From: Cryptoclostridium sp964637365
GTDB taxonomy: Bacteria > Bacillota > Dehalobacteriia > UBA7702
Reading direction: 5' to 3'
DNA length: 20,996 nucleotides
NCBI GenBank assembly: GCA_964637365.1
Contig: CAZWWH010000030.1
Coordinates: 1-20,996, forward strand
Positions 1 through 8,404 of this stretch are shown here, one piece after another. How positions within the stretch are numbered: position 1 is the stretch's first letter; the number at the start of each line of letters is the position of its first letter. Position numbers and translations under genes: made by a program. The notes beneath the pieces are model-generated. The model searched no databases. It was not told the DNA's origin and worked only from the letters and a program-made list of their open reading frames with translations.

Positions 1-81
1 GGGCTTGCTTATTATATGTTATACCCTGCGGGCATCCCTGTTTTTTTAAGCCCTTTCGGGCTTGCTTATTATATGTTATAC
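1..81. repeat. 24-bp direct repeat, two copies, with a small hairpin
   Basis: Positions 1-24 and 58-81 are identical (GGGCTTGCTT then an AT-rich tail), giving a 57-bp period. Positions 48-63 form a six-pair hairpin AAGCCC-TTTC-GGGCTT that overlaps the second copy. The first copy starts exactly at the window edge, so more copies may lie upstream. The arrangement suggests a duplicated terminator-like tail of an upstream gene. No ORF crosses it. Confidence 0.6.
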
Positions 82-133
82 TCTTATTACAAGACTTGAC
101 ATACTTCGACAGAGTTTTTAAGAAAGGGGTACA

Positions 134-1993
134 ATGACTACACGAAAAGAAATGAAACAGGCCGCAAGGCAATCTCTAAAAAAACACTACTTAATATTTG
201 TGGCCATCTGTCTCATCGCGGCCTTCCTGGGTACTGAGTTCACATCTTCCCTGGATGCGGTAAAATCCTATTCCAAAGAAGCGGAAGTCACCGTAAACAC
301 CAACACCGGACTTACCACCGGCAGCAGAGGAGGCCTGTTGGATGTTTTGGAAGAACTTTTGCTGGGCAATATGGAAAACAGCAAGGCCCTATCGGAAAAA
401 ATAGAACAAGCACGAGAAAACCATGAGCCTCCGGATAAAAACCATGGCTATTTGGCTCCTCTGGTCAATTCCGTGACTTCGGGCTCTCTTTTCGTTACAA
501 CCATGTCCGCAGTCAATTCCTTTGTAGGCTCCACCAATATCACCTTTGGTATCATGGTGGTTCTGGCGGTGATACTGCTATTTGCAGTTTGGTTTTTCCT
601 CATTAATATTTATCAGGCAGTCTCCCGCCGGCTATTTTTAGAGGGACGATGCTATGAATCGGTTCCTATTGACCGCTTCTTATTTATTTTGCGGGTCAAA
701 AAATGGGTCAAAGCCTCGGCCACCATGTTTTTGCGTTTTTTCTATTTATGCCTTTGGTCCCTCACCCTTGTGGGCTGTTTCATCAAATACTATTCCTATT
801 TTCTGACACCCTATATTGTGGCGGAAAATCCTGATATTTCTCCGAAAAAAGCCATCACCCTGTCGAGAAAAATGATGTATGGCCATAAATGGGAGTGCTT
901 TCGCTTTGAATTGACCTATTTGGGCTGGGATATTTTAGGGATTTTCACATTTGGACTCTCTGCCATCCTTTACTCCAATCCCTACCGCGTGGCAGCCTTT
1001 AGCGAATACTATGCGGAACTCCGAAAGGAAGCCAAAGAAAAGAAGATCAAAGATATAGAACTTCTAAATGATATTTATCTTTTTGAACAGCCAAGAGAAG
1101 AAGTCATCACAGAAAATTATCAAGATGTGATTGCCATTATGGAGCATACGGAAGAAGTCACAGAATCCTTTGGCAGGATCCGCAGCTTTTTGGCGAATCA
1201 ATTCGGTCTGCTCCTCACCAACAGTTCCAAGGAAAAACGATATGAGCAGCATGAGGCTGATAAAATCCGCATTAAAAAGCTAACGGACGACGTTGAAAGA
1301 AAATCTTATCCCGGTAGGCTCTTCTCCATTCCGGAAAAAGAGAAACGAGCCCGCTTGGAAAGTCTTTACTATATGCGCCATTATTCCATTTGGTCCCTGA
1401 TTCTAATTTTCTTTGCCTTTGCCCTGGTGGGATGGGTTTGGGAGGTGAGTCTCCATCTGATGACCGGCGACGGTTTTGTGAAACGCGGCGTACTTCATGG
1501 TCCCTGGCTGCCCATCTACGGCGTTGGCAGTGTCCTAATTTTAACACTGTTATACAAAGTTCGCAAAAGCCCTGTCTGTACCTTTGGCTGTACCGTAATA
1601 CTATGCGGAACCATTGAATACTTTACCTCCTATGTTTTAGAATTAATCTATGGCCAGGTATGGTGGGATTACAGCGGCTACTTTCTGAACCTCAATGGGA
1701 GAATCTGCGCAGAGGGACTTTTAATTTTCGGCATCGGCGGCATGTTCGTCGTCTATATTCTGGCCCCGCTCCTTGATAATTTCATAAAAAAGATGAAGCT
1801 GAAATTACTGATCCCCCTATCACTTGCCTTGGCTTTCATTTTCCTAGGCGATCTAATTTACTCAAGCTATCACCCTAACACAGGAAAGGGCATCACGGAT
1901 TACGACAAGGGCGCAGCGCTTCAGCTGCAAATCCATGGAGCAACGCACAAGGCAACGCACGAAGCGAGGACAGAAAATATTCCAAAGGTATAA
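134..1993 (+). CDS. DUF975-like / putative ABC transporter permease (CmpB-type) membrane protein
   Basis: A 619-residue multi-spanning membrane protein with a two-part build. The N-terminal half resembles DUF975 proteins: a basic start, a membrane segment at about residues 20-36, a long extracytoplasmic stretch to about 130, then helices at about 136-160, 190-225 and 260-285. A charged, probably cytoplasmic linker covers about 290-415. From residue 418 the sequence looks like the 'putative ABC-transporter type IV' family (PF06541, CmpB-like), with the typical GVLHGPWLPIYG and GRICAEGLLIFG stretches. The ATG follows AAAGGGG. The substrate is unknown, and no ATPase gene adjoins it, so a transport role is only a family label. 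Fusions of these two domains are known in Clostridia (established knowledge, from memory). Confidence 0.85.
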   Translation: MTTRKEMKQAARQSLKKHYLIFVAICLIAAFLGTEFTSSLDAVKSYSKEAEVTVNTNTGLTTGSRGGLLDVLEELLLGNMENSKALSEKIEQARENHEPPDKNHGYLAPLVNSVTSGSLFVTTMSAVNSFVGSTNITFGIMVVLAVILLFAVWFFLINIYQAVSRRLFLEGRCYESVPIDRFLFILRVKKWVKASATMFLRFFYLCLWSLTLVGCFIKYYSYFLTPYIVAENPDISPKKAITLSRKMMYGHKWECFRFELTYLGWDILGIFTFGLSAILYSNPYRVAAFSEYYAELRKEAKEKKIKDIELLNDIYLFEQPREEVITENYQDVIAIMEHTEEVTESFGRIRSFLANQFGLLLTNSSKEKRYEQHEADKIRIKKLTDDVERKSYPGRLFSIPEKEKRARLESLYYMRHYSIWSLILIFFAFALVGWVWEVSLHLMTGDGFVKRGVLHGPWLPIYGVGSVLILTLLYKVRKSPVCTFGCTVILCGTIEYFTSYVLELIYGQVWWDYSGYFLNLNGRICAEGLLIFGIGGMFVVYILAPLLDNFIKKMKLKLLIPLSLALAFIFLGDLIYSSYHPNTGKGITDYDKGAALQLQIHGATHKATHEARTENIPKV

Positions 1994-2055
1994 AATTCCT
2001 TTTATTGTCGAAATTTGTCATAATATGACTCACTATTTTTGAAAGGAGTCATGTT

Positions 2056-2469
2056 ATGAAAAACAATGACAAACAAATCATTCTAACCTTTATTGAATCC
2101 TTTGAGAACCTGAAGGTACTCATGAAAAGATGCAAAGAAGAACAATCTGAAAATGATACCATCCTCAGCGAATATTATCATCTCTTTGAATGCGGAAAAT
2201 TCCCCGCCCACATTCGTTCCAAAATCTTAAAAGAGATGGAATTATTTTTACATGAAAGGCGGGATAACAAGGATATACTCTATACTTTGAATTCCATCCA
2301 CCAAAAGTTAATGCAAAACGGCATGAATGCAAAAATCAGTAAAAATTTAAACTCCGGGAAAAAAGCCTTTAAAGTACACTATCTGGGAAATTTATTCGAG
2401 GAATACTCCCAATACTTAGTTTACGATTACACCATCAAACAAAGGAATGCATCTTCTAAAAAGGAATAA
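2056..2469 (+). CDS. hypothetical cytoplasmic helical protein
   Basis: 137 residues, predominantly charged and helical, without a signal peptide or membrane segment. A clear AAAGGAG ribosome binding site precedes the ATG. I do not recognise the family. The protein has only two cysteines and a basic C-terminus rich in K, N and S. It sits 62 bp after the DUF975-like gene on the same strand. A 13-bp dyad, GTCATA-A-TATGAC (2017-2029), lies in that gap and could be a regulatory site. Start-site quality and coding-like composition make it a likely real gene, but function cannot be given. Confidence 0.65.
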   Translation: MKNNDKQIILTFIESFENLKVLMKRCKEEQSENDTILSEYYHLFECGKFPAHIRSKILKEMELFLHERRDNKDILYTLNSIHQKLMQNGMNAKISKNLNSGKKAFKVHYLGNLFEEYSQYLVYDYTIKQRNASSKKE

Positions 2470-2870
2470 AAGGATTCTTAACATCCGACATCATTACCCG
2501 CTGAAGCTAAGAAAATAAAAGAATTCCGTCTTCCCCCTTGCTCGTGACGTTCTGTCATGTACCATACTCAGGCCAAGCAATGTCAAGAAGACCTCCGTAC
2601 AGAACTATCTGCGTCCGCATGACATGGAAGCTGCGATGAAAAGATAACAACGCCGAAAGAGAACCCACGGCATTATATTCTGGAACTCGGTACCTTACTG
2701 CTCTAAATCTTGAAAGACATTTGGCAGCCCTTTTCGCAGCAGCCGGTGCGGTTGTATCACCGCAATGCTATCTATCTTTGCTCAAAATGCAGTGCGCAAG
2801 AATGCAAGAATACAAGAATACCATTACAATAAAAGTGGAACGATTCATCCACAGAAACGAGAGGAATATC
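2470..2870. other. 401-bp intergenic stretch with no supported gene
   Basis: No convincing ORF, RNA gene or terminator is seen. A 21-codon open stretch ending at the TAA near 2646 (reading ...YLRPHDMEAAMKR) looks coding-like but has no start or recognisable family, so it may be a gene remnant. An in-frame extension of the traX frame back to a TTG at 2721 is open by chance; the good start of that gene is at 2871. Confidence 0.4.
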
Positions 2871-3620
2871 ATGAATCATTTATCAGGGCTCAATGGTAAC
2901 CAACTGAAGGTCATCGCCATCCTCGCTATGACCATCGACCATCTGTTATGGGTGCTTTTTCCCGGCTATGATAACGGCCCCGTGATCTATCTGCTCCATA
3001 CTATTGGACGGCTCACGGCTCCCATCATGTGCTTTTTTATCGCCGAGGGGTATCACTACACCCGCAACTTAAAAAAATATGCCTTGCGTCTTTTTGCCTT
3101 TGCCGTGGTGTCCCATTTTGCTTATAATTTCGCCTTTGGCATTCCCCTTGTGCCATTCCAAACAGGTCTATTGAACCAAACCAGCGTCATGTGGTCCTTG
3201 GCCTGGGGGTTGGTAGCATTGGCCATTGCCCAAAGCCAACGGCCGGATTGGCTCAAAACCGTTGCCATCATCGGAATCTGCATTTTGGCGCTGCCTTCGG
3301 ATTGGAGCAGTATTGCTGTGATGGTCATTGTGGGTTTTGGCGCCAATCGAGGTAATTTCCTTAAACAAGGCTGGAACCTGGTATTTTTTGTTGCGATTTA
3401 CGCCGCGGTCTTCGCCATATTCATCGATGTTGCCTACGGCATCTTACAGATGGCGGTGGTACTCTCTCTGCCGCTGCTGCACCGCTATAACGGCAAACGG
3501 GGGAAATGGAAGGGCATGAAATGGTTTTTCTATCTTTATTACCCCGGCCATCTCATCCTTTTGGGCCTCTTACGTCTGCTGCTTCACGGCGATATCGGCA
3601 TTTTGGCCGGTGGCATGTGA
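2871..3620 (+). CDS. TraX-family integral membrane protein
   Basis: 249 residues with about seven to eight hydrophobic segments. The N-terminus (LSGLNGNQLKVIAILAMTID) and the block beginning at HTIGRLTAPIMCFFIAEGYH are typical of the TraX family (PF05857). TraX was named for F-pilin N-acetylation, but most chromosomal homologues in Firmicutes have no proven role, so no reaction is assigned. The frame is open upstream to a TTG at 2721. I chose the ATG at 2871 because GAGAGG precedes it at good distance and family members begin there. The C-terminal ending (FFYLYYPGHLILLGLLRLLL) is also family-typical. No conjugation genes are nearby. Confidence 0.88.
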   Translation: MNHLSGLNGNQLKVIAILAMTIDHLLWVLFPGYDNGPVIYLLHTIGRLTAPIMCFFIAEGYHYTRNLKKYALRLFAFAVVSHFAYNFAFGIPLVPFQTGLLNQTSVMWSLAWGLVALAIAQSQRPDWLKTVAIIGICILALPSDWSSIAVMVIVGFGANRGNFLKQGWNLVFFVAIYAAVFAIFIDVAYGILQMAVVLSLPLLHRYNGKRGKWKGMKWFFYLYYPGHLILLGLLRLLLHGDIGILAGGM

Positions 3621-3705
3621 TAAAAATTCGATTTTCCTCAAACATGGTGAGTTCCATATTGAAAATAGCGTATCATAGAATCATTAAAAAAGGAAGGAAG
3701 TCTTT

Positions 3706-3762
3706 ATGTTTAGACTCTGTACACTGGAGCTTGTGAGAAGCCGGAAGGTTTCCGCAAAATAA
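3706..3762 (+). CDS. possible 18-residue leader peptide
   Basis: A short ORF with a strong AAGGAAGG ribosome binding site begins 59 bp before the methyltransferase gene's start region and encodes MFRLCTLELVRSRKVSAK. The strong translation signal in front of so short an ORF suggests either a leader peptide or the stump of a deleted gene. No attenuator hairpin is evident in the 59 bp that follow. Function unknown. Confidence 0.3.
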   Translation: MFRLCTLELVRSRKVSAK

Positions 3763-3821
3763 CATTGCTCCAAAACCTCCCATAAAAGTCTATTTTAACT
3801 TTTTTAGGAGGATATCATCCA

Positions 3822-4550
3822 ATGAAATATATCAAAAGCAAGGCATACGACACCCCCGCTTTTCGGGAAAAAGTCATGGGCCCCAACCCCGTAAAATTGG
3901 CGGAAGAATTATTGACACACCACCAAAGCCCTGAAGGGGCCGTGGTGATGGATTTAGGCAGCGGCCAGGGAATCACCTCAGTGTTTTTGGCCAAGGAATA
4001 TAGCTTTCGGGTTTACGCCACCGACCTTTGGAGCGACCCCGATGATAATCAGAATTTTTTCACGTCCATGGGTCTGTCACCAGAGGAAATCACAGCAGTG
4101 AAGGCTGATGCCACAGCACTTCCCTTTGTGGAGGAATTCTTTGACGCCGTTGTCTCTGTGGATTCCTACCATTACTTTGGCAGGGATCAGCAGTTTCTGG
4201 ATCACTGCTTGCTGCCCTTTGTAAAGCCCGGCGGTTATCTTTATATCGCCATTCCCGGCTTGAAACGGGATTGCCATGACAATCTTCCGGCAGAGCTGTT
4301 TCTCTCCTGGACCCCAGAGCAAATGGAATACATCCACGATGTGGCTTACTGGCGCCATATGGTACAGCAAAGCAACGGTGCGGAAATCATTTCCATCCAC
4401 GAGATGGAAAGCAACGAAGAGGTCTGGGCCGACTGGCTGGCCTGTGGCAATGACTACGCCCGGGGCGACCGCAAAACCATGGAAGCTGGCGGCGGCAAAT
4501 ACCTGAACTTCATTGCCATTATCCTGCGGAAAAAAGAAATAAATGAATAA
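3822..4550 (+). CDS. class I SAM-dependent methyltransferase
   Basis: 242 residues. The Rossmann-type methyltransferase core is plain: motif I VVMDLGSGQG at residues 41-50, an acidic residue ending beta-2 (YATDLW, about 67), the ADATALPF block (about 94-101) and the FVKPGGYLYIAIPG block around 138-150. It resembles the UbiE/Methyltransf_11 group acting on small molecules. The substrate is not indicated. AGGAGG lies about ten bases upstream of the ATG. The gene is followed by a strong terminator at 4603, so it is probably the last gene of its transcript. Confidence 0.88.
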   Translation: MKYIKSKAYDTPAFREKVMGPNPVKLAEELLTHHQSPEGAVVMDLGSGQGITSVFLAKEYSFRVYATDLWSDPDDNQNFFTSMGLSPEEITAVKADATALPFVEEFFDAVVSVDSYHYFGRDQQFLDHCLLPFVKPGGYLYIAIPGLKRDCHDNLPAELFLSWTPEQMEYIHDVAYWRHMVQQSNGAEIISIHEMESNEEVWADWLACGNDYARGDRKTMEAGGGKYLNFIAIILRKKEINE

Positions 4551-4602
4551 ATAAAGAGGTAGCCTGTTTAAATTTTTTGTTACAAAAATATACTTTATGA
4601 TT

Positions 4603-4642
4603 AGGCGGCATAGTCCTTTACCAGGACTATGCCGCCTTTTTC
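4603..4642 (+). terminator. strong intrinsic terminator
   Basis: A perfect 14-bp stem (4603-4616 with 4624-4637), GC-rich in the middle, with a seven-base loop and a following T-rich run. It ends the methyltransferase transcript. Confidence 0.92.
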
Positions 4643-4680
4643 TTATTTACTTGCTTCTTTTCTGTTCTCCTCGCAGGACA

Positions 4681-4809
4681 TTAGGGGCATATTTCCCTTC
4701 GCATAGGCTTTTGTACCAACCAATATTGATCAGGTGACAAATGATAAAATTGGGCACAAACATCATTGGGATCGTCCATATGGAACAATGCTTTTTCTTT
4801 ATTTTCCAT
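4681..4809 (-). CDS. possible 42-residue ORF or gene remnant
   Basis: The minus strand carries a 42-codon ORF that starts MENKEKALFHMDDPNDVCAQ and ends at a TAA at 4681. The amino-acid composition looks protein-like, but the ribosome binding site is weak and I do not recognise the family. It lies just downstream, on the same strand, of the decayed carboxymuconolactone decarboxylase gene, so it may be the stump of the next gene in that former operon. Confidence 0.25.
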   Translation of the reverse strand: MENKEKALFHMDDPNDVCAQFYHLSPDQYWLVQKPMRREICP

Positions 4810-4843
4810 TGACGTTATTTCTTTTTTGCTTCCGCATCCTGAT

Positions 4844-5082
4844 TCACACAGGTATGGCGTTCAGGCTTCCCGGGTAGCCAATATAGGGAAGACACTGGGA
4901 AACTACGCGAACCAGAAAATCTCTATCATTCCCCAAATTCAGATTACCCGTGGTGTGAGCGATCAGCTGGGGCTCGCATGCCAAGAAACAAAAGATAATC
5001 ATTTCTCGTTGGCAAGGGTAAGCCCCATGCGGGTGCAGCAATCGCCGAAGCAGTTAGCAGCCAGCCGGCGATAATCCGGCTT
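4844..5082 (-). pseudogene. broken carboxymuconolactone decarboxylase-family gene
   Basis: On the minus strand one frame gives the family's C-terminus: REMIIFCFLACEPQLIAH, then TGNLNLGNDRDFLVRVVSQC and LPYIGYPGSLNAIPV, with a stop at 4844. The preceding family segment (NCFGDCCTRMGLTLANE) is in a different frame, so a frameshift lies near 5010. The usual SMGG between FLA and CEPQL is missing, consistent with a 12-base in-frame loss. The N-terminal third is not recognisable. Intact members are small alkylhydroperoxidase-like (AhpD-fold) proteins, whose CxxC or related motif is not visible here. The gene is dead unless the sequence is in error. Confidence 0.7.
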
Positions 5083-5199
5083 CCAATGCCCATGTGTCAT
5101 AAAACAACACAAGAATTTGATAGGCAGCAGCCGCTATTCTGAAATTGCTGACAACTTTCCATTGCCAAGTATATTAATTGCTTAAAGAAAACAATATAC

Positions 5200-5228
5200 C
5201 TGACAAAAGCAACTAATTTGTCTATACT
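5200..5228 (+). promoter_or_regulatory. sigma-A promoter of the MarR-GNAT gene
   Basis: CTGACA (5200-5205) and TATACT (5223-5228) are separated by 17 bp, upstream of an AAGGAGG site and the ATG at 5260. TTGCTT and AAGCAA arms flank the -35 region and could be part of an autoregulatory MarR site; this is weak inference. Confidence 0.7.
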
Positions 5229-5259
5229 ATATGGAGCACACGTCAAGGAGGAACGATTC

Positions 5260-6192
5260 ATGCTTCAAAAAACGCAGAACCAAGTTAGCATAATCAGAAA
5301 ATTTAACAGATACTATACAAATATTTTAGGACTTTTAGATCATCATATTTTAGAAAGTGATCTTTCTTTGTCCGAAGTAAGGGTTTTACATGAAATCAAT
5401 AAAACAGAAAAATGTACTTCCAAAATGCTGGCCGATATTTTATGTATGAATGCCGGATATTTGAGCCGAATATTAAAGCGTTTTGGAAATATGGGACTTT
5501 TGAAGAAAGAACAATCCCCCGATGATGGGCGGGCGCTTTATCTTCACTTGACCGACAAAGGAAAAAAAAACAATGAGCCTTTTAAATAATCGTTCTGATG
5601 AGCAAATAGAAAAAATGATTAAACCACTATCGGATATTTACAAAGAGGAACTTGTTAAAAATATGACTTCCATAGAAACCATTTTAACAGACGGAGAAGA
5701 AATCAGAAACGATGATATTTCAATCCGCACTGAAATAAAAGCTGGTGATGTCGGGTATATCACATCTATGCATGGTTGGATTTACAAAGAAGAATATAAC
5801 TACACCACAGTATTTGAGGGATATGTTGCAAAATCATTTTGTGAATTTTTGCTTAACTACAATCCCTTGAAAGACCGTCTTTGATGTGCGGAGCATAATG
5901 GAAAAATGATCGGCTGTATTGGGATTGTCGGACATGAGGAGCGAGCACAGTTACGGTGGTTTTTAATTGATCCTCTTTACAGGGGAGTTGGACTAGGGAA
6001 AAATTGCTGACTTATGCGCTTGAATTTGCAAGGGAGCGTGGCTATAAAAATATTTATCTGGATACAACCAGCGATTTGGAGAAAGCGATTGGTTTATATC
6101 AGAAAGCCGGCTTTGTGAAAGTAAGCGAAAAGCCCAACAACTCATGGAGAGAGGGGCTAATGGAATTAGAGTTTTCCATGGATTTAAACTAA
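5260..6192 (+). pseudogene. MarR regulator-GNAT acetyltransferase fusion, disrupted
   Basis: The reconstructed protein of about 310 residues has an N-terminal MarR-type winged helix (NQVSIIRKFNRYYTNILGLL through LKKEQSPDDGRALYLHLTDK) and a C-terminal GNAT domain with the acetyl-CoA loop in LIDPLYRGVGLGKKLL. Three lesions interrupt it. A nine-A run at 5562-5570 has one base too many. TGA at 5882-5884 stands where tryptophan is usual after DRL. A five-A run at 5999-6003 has one base too few. The two indels compensate, so start and end share a frame. The MarR part could still be made alone (about 109 residues). Intact homologues are common in Clostridia. Promoter and AAGGAGG site are intact, so loss looks recent, or the indels are homopolymer sequencing errors or slippage sites. 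Confidence 0.85.
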
Positions 6193-6264
6193 CAGGTTAC
6201 TAAATAAACAGATAGCATACGACAGCAAGGAGTGCTGCCGCCCTTTTCTATGAAGTATTCAAAA

Positions 6265-6296
6265 AATATAGGCGTCCCTTTCGGAACACCTATATT
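6265..6296. terminator. long hairpin, possible terminator
   Basis: A 14-bp stem with two G-T pairs and a TTTC loop (6265-6278 with 6283-6296), followed after eight bases by a T6 run. It is placed to end the MarR-GNAT transcript. Confidence 0.5.
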
Positions 6297-6399
6297 GTAT
6301 CGCTGTCTTTTTTCGATGTCTAATACTTATATTAAATCGCAAGAGATGCTTAAATTGTATTTTAATGTGCTGTAGAAACCGAGAGGGCGACGCTGCTGG

Positions 6400-6523
6400 C
6401 AAATTCTGCCGTATCATTCCCTCCTTTCTCGTTATTCGTGTAAGGCCCGTTCCTTTTTTAGAGCGTTTTTCATACGGGTTACAACAAAAAGTCCCCAGCC
6501 CACCACAGCGGTAAAGGGCAGCA
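6400..6523. repeat. 124-bp duplicate of 8621-8744
   Basis: This stretch matches 8621-8744 at 118 of 124 positions by eye. It contains, read on the minus strand, the last 30 codons of the DUF2812 gene, the gap, the ribosome binding site, and the first few codons of the 34-residue peptide gene, whose ATG is ACG here. The copy is therefore a non-coding gene scrap, and its left edge decays quickly beyond 6400. Confidence 0.88.
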
Positions 6524-6525
6524 GT

Positions 6526-6648
6526 CGCAGGGCTCTGGACATGATTCGGGATCTTACCGCTCAGGTGGTCAAGGACGGTAAATTACTCCTGATAATCGGC
6601 GGCGAGCATCTTGTGGCCTTAGATGCGGTGGAGGCCTTGGCCAAATGA
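6526..6648 (+). pseudogene. agmatinase/arginase-family gene fragment
   Basis: The plus strand encodes 40 codons reading RRALDMIRDLTAQVVKDGK, then LLLIIGGEHLVALDAVEALAK and a TGA. The GGEH block followed by a hydrophobic stretch is characteristic of the ureohydrolase (SpeB, agmatinase) fold just before its metal-binding core. The rest of the gene is absent and no start codon serves it. It abuts the 124-bp duplicated scrap directly, so both probably arose from the same rearrangement. Confidence 0.6.
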
Positions 6649-6734
6649 CTGTATTTACAAAAATTTTACGGCACGACTGTATACATAACATATGTAATTA
6701 ACGTAGTATTAAATCTTGTTTTGCAGAAAATAAA

Positions 6735-6766
6735 GCCCCTCAGATATGACATCCTGAGAGGCCCTA
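6735..6766 (-). terminator. probable terminator after the secreted-protein pseudogene
   Basis: On the minus strand the hairpin GCCTCTCAG...CTGAGGGGC (6735-6763) is followed by a T-rich stretch TTTATTTT. It lies about 80 bp past the pseudogene's stop. The stem has one mismatch. Confidence 0.55.
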
Positions 6767-6842
6767 TGATAAGCATGAAATGGCTATGAAACTAAATCAT
6801 TTTTTCTGTGGTTATTTTAAAATAAGAGTTCTTGATCTTATA

Positions 6843-7647
6843 TTAGTAAAGCTCCTTACGAAACAGAACAGACTCATAAAGGGATAGGTTAGGATTTCCA
6901 ATGGTTAGCGGCCCAATGGAAATGCCATAGTTCGGATGAGTATCTGTTTGGTCATCAACATACCTAAAAAGAACAGTCGTATCGAGGGATGTGGTTTTCT
7001 GCCGCAATGTGAAATGCAAAATTGCTTTTTGAATCCCTCTAAATTCTTTATAGGAACCAGCAGTAAATCGGAACGTTGAACCATAGATAGATCCACTAGA
7101 AGGAATTGTAAATTCATAATCCTCCTCTCCATTGTAGCGATAGAGGGTTAATGTCTCACCGCCGCCCAAAATCTTCCAACATCTAGCCACGGAGTAAGAC
7201 AATGAATCATTATTTATAACACGATTTGCGGATACATTTACCCATTCGAGTTCCGCAAAACTCTCCAATCGACCCATTTGATGATTATGGTAGGAATAAT
7301 TATTAAGTGTCACTTCGTCTTGAAGGGCTTGCGTTGAAACGCCGCCATTTTGATTTTCAGAAGAGAGTATTCCTAATTGCCGGTTAACTCCTATAAATTC
7401 AATATCGTCATCAAGACTACCCAACTCTAAAAATGTTTCATAGACGTTCGTTTCATTTCATCGCTCATTGCCACAACTTGGTTTTCTATCATTCCAGTAC
7501 TTAGCAAAAAGTCTATTGCCTCTTTCATTGACAAGCTATTTGGGATTGTTGCTTCATTGCTGCCAGTTGCTGCTGTAATAGGCGTAGCGTTTATGCAGCA
7601 AAGGATTATCATAAGAATCCCGGCAAGCAGCCATATACTTTTTTTAT
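6843..7647 (-). pseudogene. secreted hypothetical protein gene, start lost and frameshifted
   Basis: Read on the minus strand, an AAGGAGG site that overlaps the end of the upstream lipoprotein gene is followed seven bases later by AT-AAAAAAAGT instead of ATG-AAAAAAAGT, so the start codon appears to have lost its G. The frame then gives KKSIWLLAGILMIILCC plus a signal-peptide-like region and continues to about 7445, where a frameshift moves reading to the frame ending at 6843 (about 195 residues, beta-rich, no family recognised). It lies in an operon-like arrangement behind the lipoprotein gene. The downstream part alone lacks a good start. Confidence 0.7.
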
Positions 7648-7659
7648 AGTAATTCCTCC

Positions 7660-8292
7660 TTAATCATATACAACGGATTCCTCCGTAAGGCCCTCCGGGG
7701 ACAGCGTATAGATGCCGGTGATTGTTCCCAGGGGGTCGGGATGGGTGATAAGCTCCTTCTCATCGTAGGCGACGTCATTGCGGGAGGCGCTTTGGTAAAC
7801 GATCACCTTGACCTCCAGCCGGTTCGAGTTCGGGTCGATCTCCATATCCTCCTTCAGCCGGTACTGGCAGGCGAGAATCACAGCGTCGTTGCTTTTCAGC
7901 ACGCTTCTGTCAACGCTGTAAGGGGATACCCTGGTTTCGGCCCAGTTCTTTCCGCCGTTGCTGAGAGCCCCACTGTTGCTCTCCTCCCCGGTTTCGGAAT
8001 TTTGAAACACCACGACGTCGGTATTTGCTCCTTCAGAGGCGATGTATTGGAATTTGTCGCCATCATAGCGGTAGGCCACAGCGAAATCCTCCCCAAAATC
8101 CAGGAGGCTCCCTTCGCTGTTTTGGACCTTCACATTGAGTCCATAGGTCCCCGTTTCCTCCAGGGGTTTCCATATAGCGGAGACCTTGAGGGCCTTGATA
8201 TTGACTCCCTCATCGGTTTTTTCGCAGCCGCAGGTCAAAAGCGCAATTCCCAAAAGTGCAGTACAGATTAATAAAAATGCCCTTTTTTTCAT
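7660..8292 (-). CDS. putative lipoprotein of unknown function
   Basis: 210 residues. The start at 8292 has an AAAGGAGG site and gives a typical lipoprotein signal peptide: MKKR, a hydrophobic core ALLGIALLTC, and Cys-21 or Cys-23 as the lipidated residue. The mature part is hydrophilic and beta-rich, with a segment (KALKVSAIWKPLEETGTYGL) resembling extracytoplasmic Ig-like or DUF-type domains of Clostridia, but I cannot name a family. The stop overlaps the ribosome binding site of the next, broken gene. The promoter carries a site resembling the CsoR operators of the metal ATPase operon 6 kb away, so metal-linked control is possible. No metal-binding motif is evident in the protein. Confidence 0.8.
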   Translation of the reverse strand: MKKRAFLLICTALLGIALLTCGCEKTDEGVNIKALKVSAIWKPLEETGTYGLNVKVQNSEGSLLDFGEDFAVAYRYDGDKFQYIASEGANTDVVVFQNSETGEESNSGALSNGGKNWAETRVSPYSVDRSVLKSNDAVILACQYRLKEDMEIDPNSNRLEVKVIVYQSASRNDVAYDEKELITHPDPLGTITGIYTLSPEGLTEESVVYD

Positions 8293-8404
8293 AAATACCT
8301 CCTTTCGAGCAAACCATTCCACGCTGTCGCCTCAGCAGCCATAGTTCTCTGGTGTTCTTTTGTCCTGTATCCCATTTTCCGTGCCGCGGTAGGTGATTAC
8401 CCAT

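Noticed and set aside
20..36. ATACCCTGCGGGCAT as a fourth CsoR site
   Set aside because: Only about half of the positions match, it lacks the G-tract pattern, and it is not in a promoter.
7741..8271. 176-codon plus-strand ORF
   Set aside because: Opposite-frame shadow of the lipoprotein gene, which has the signal peptide and ribosome binding site.
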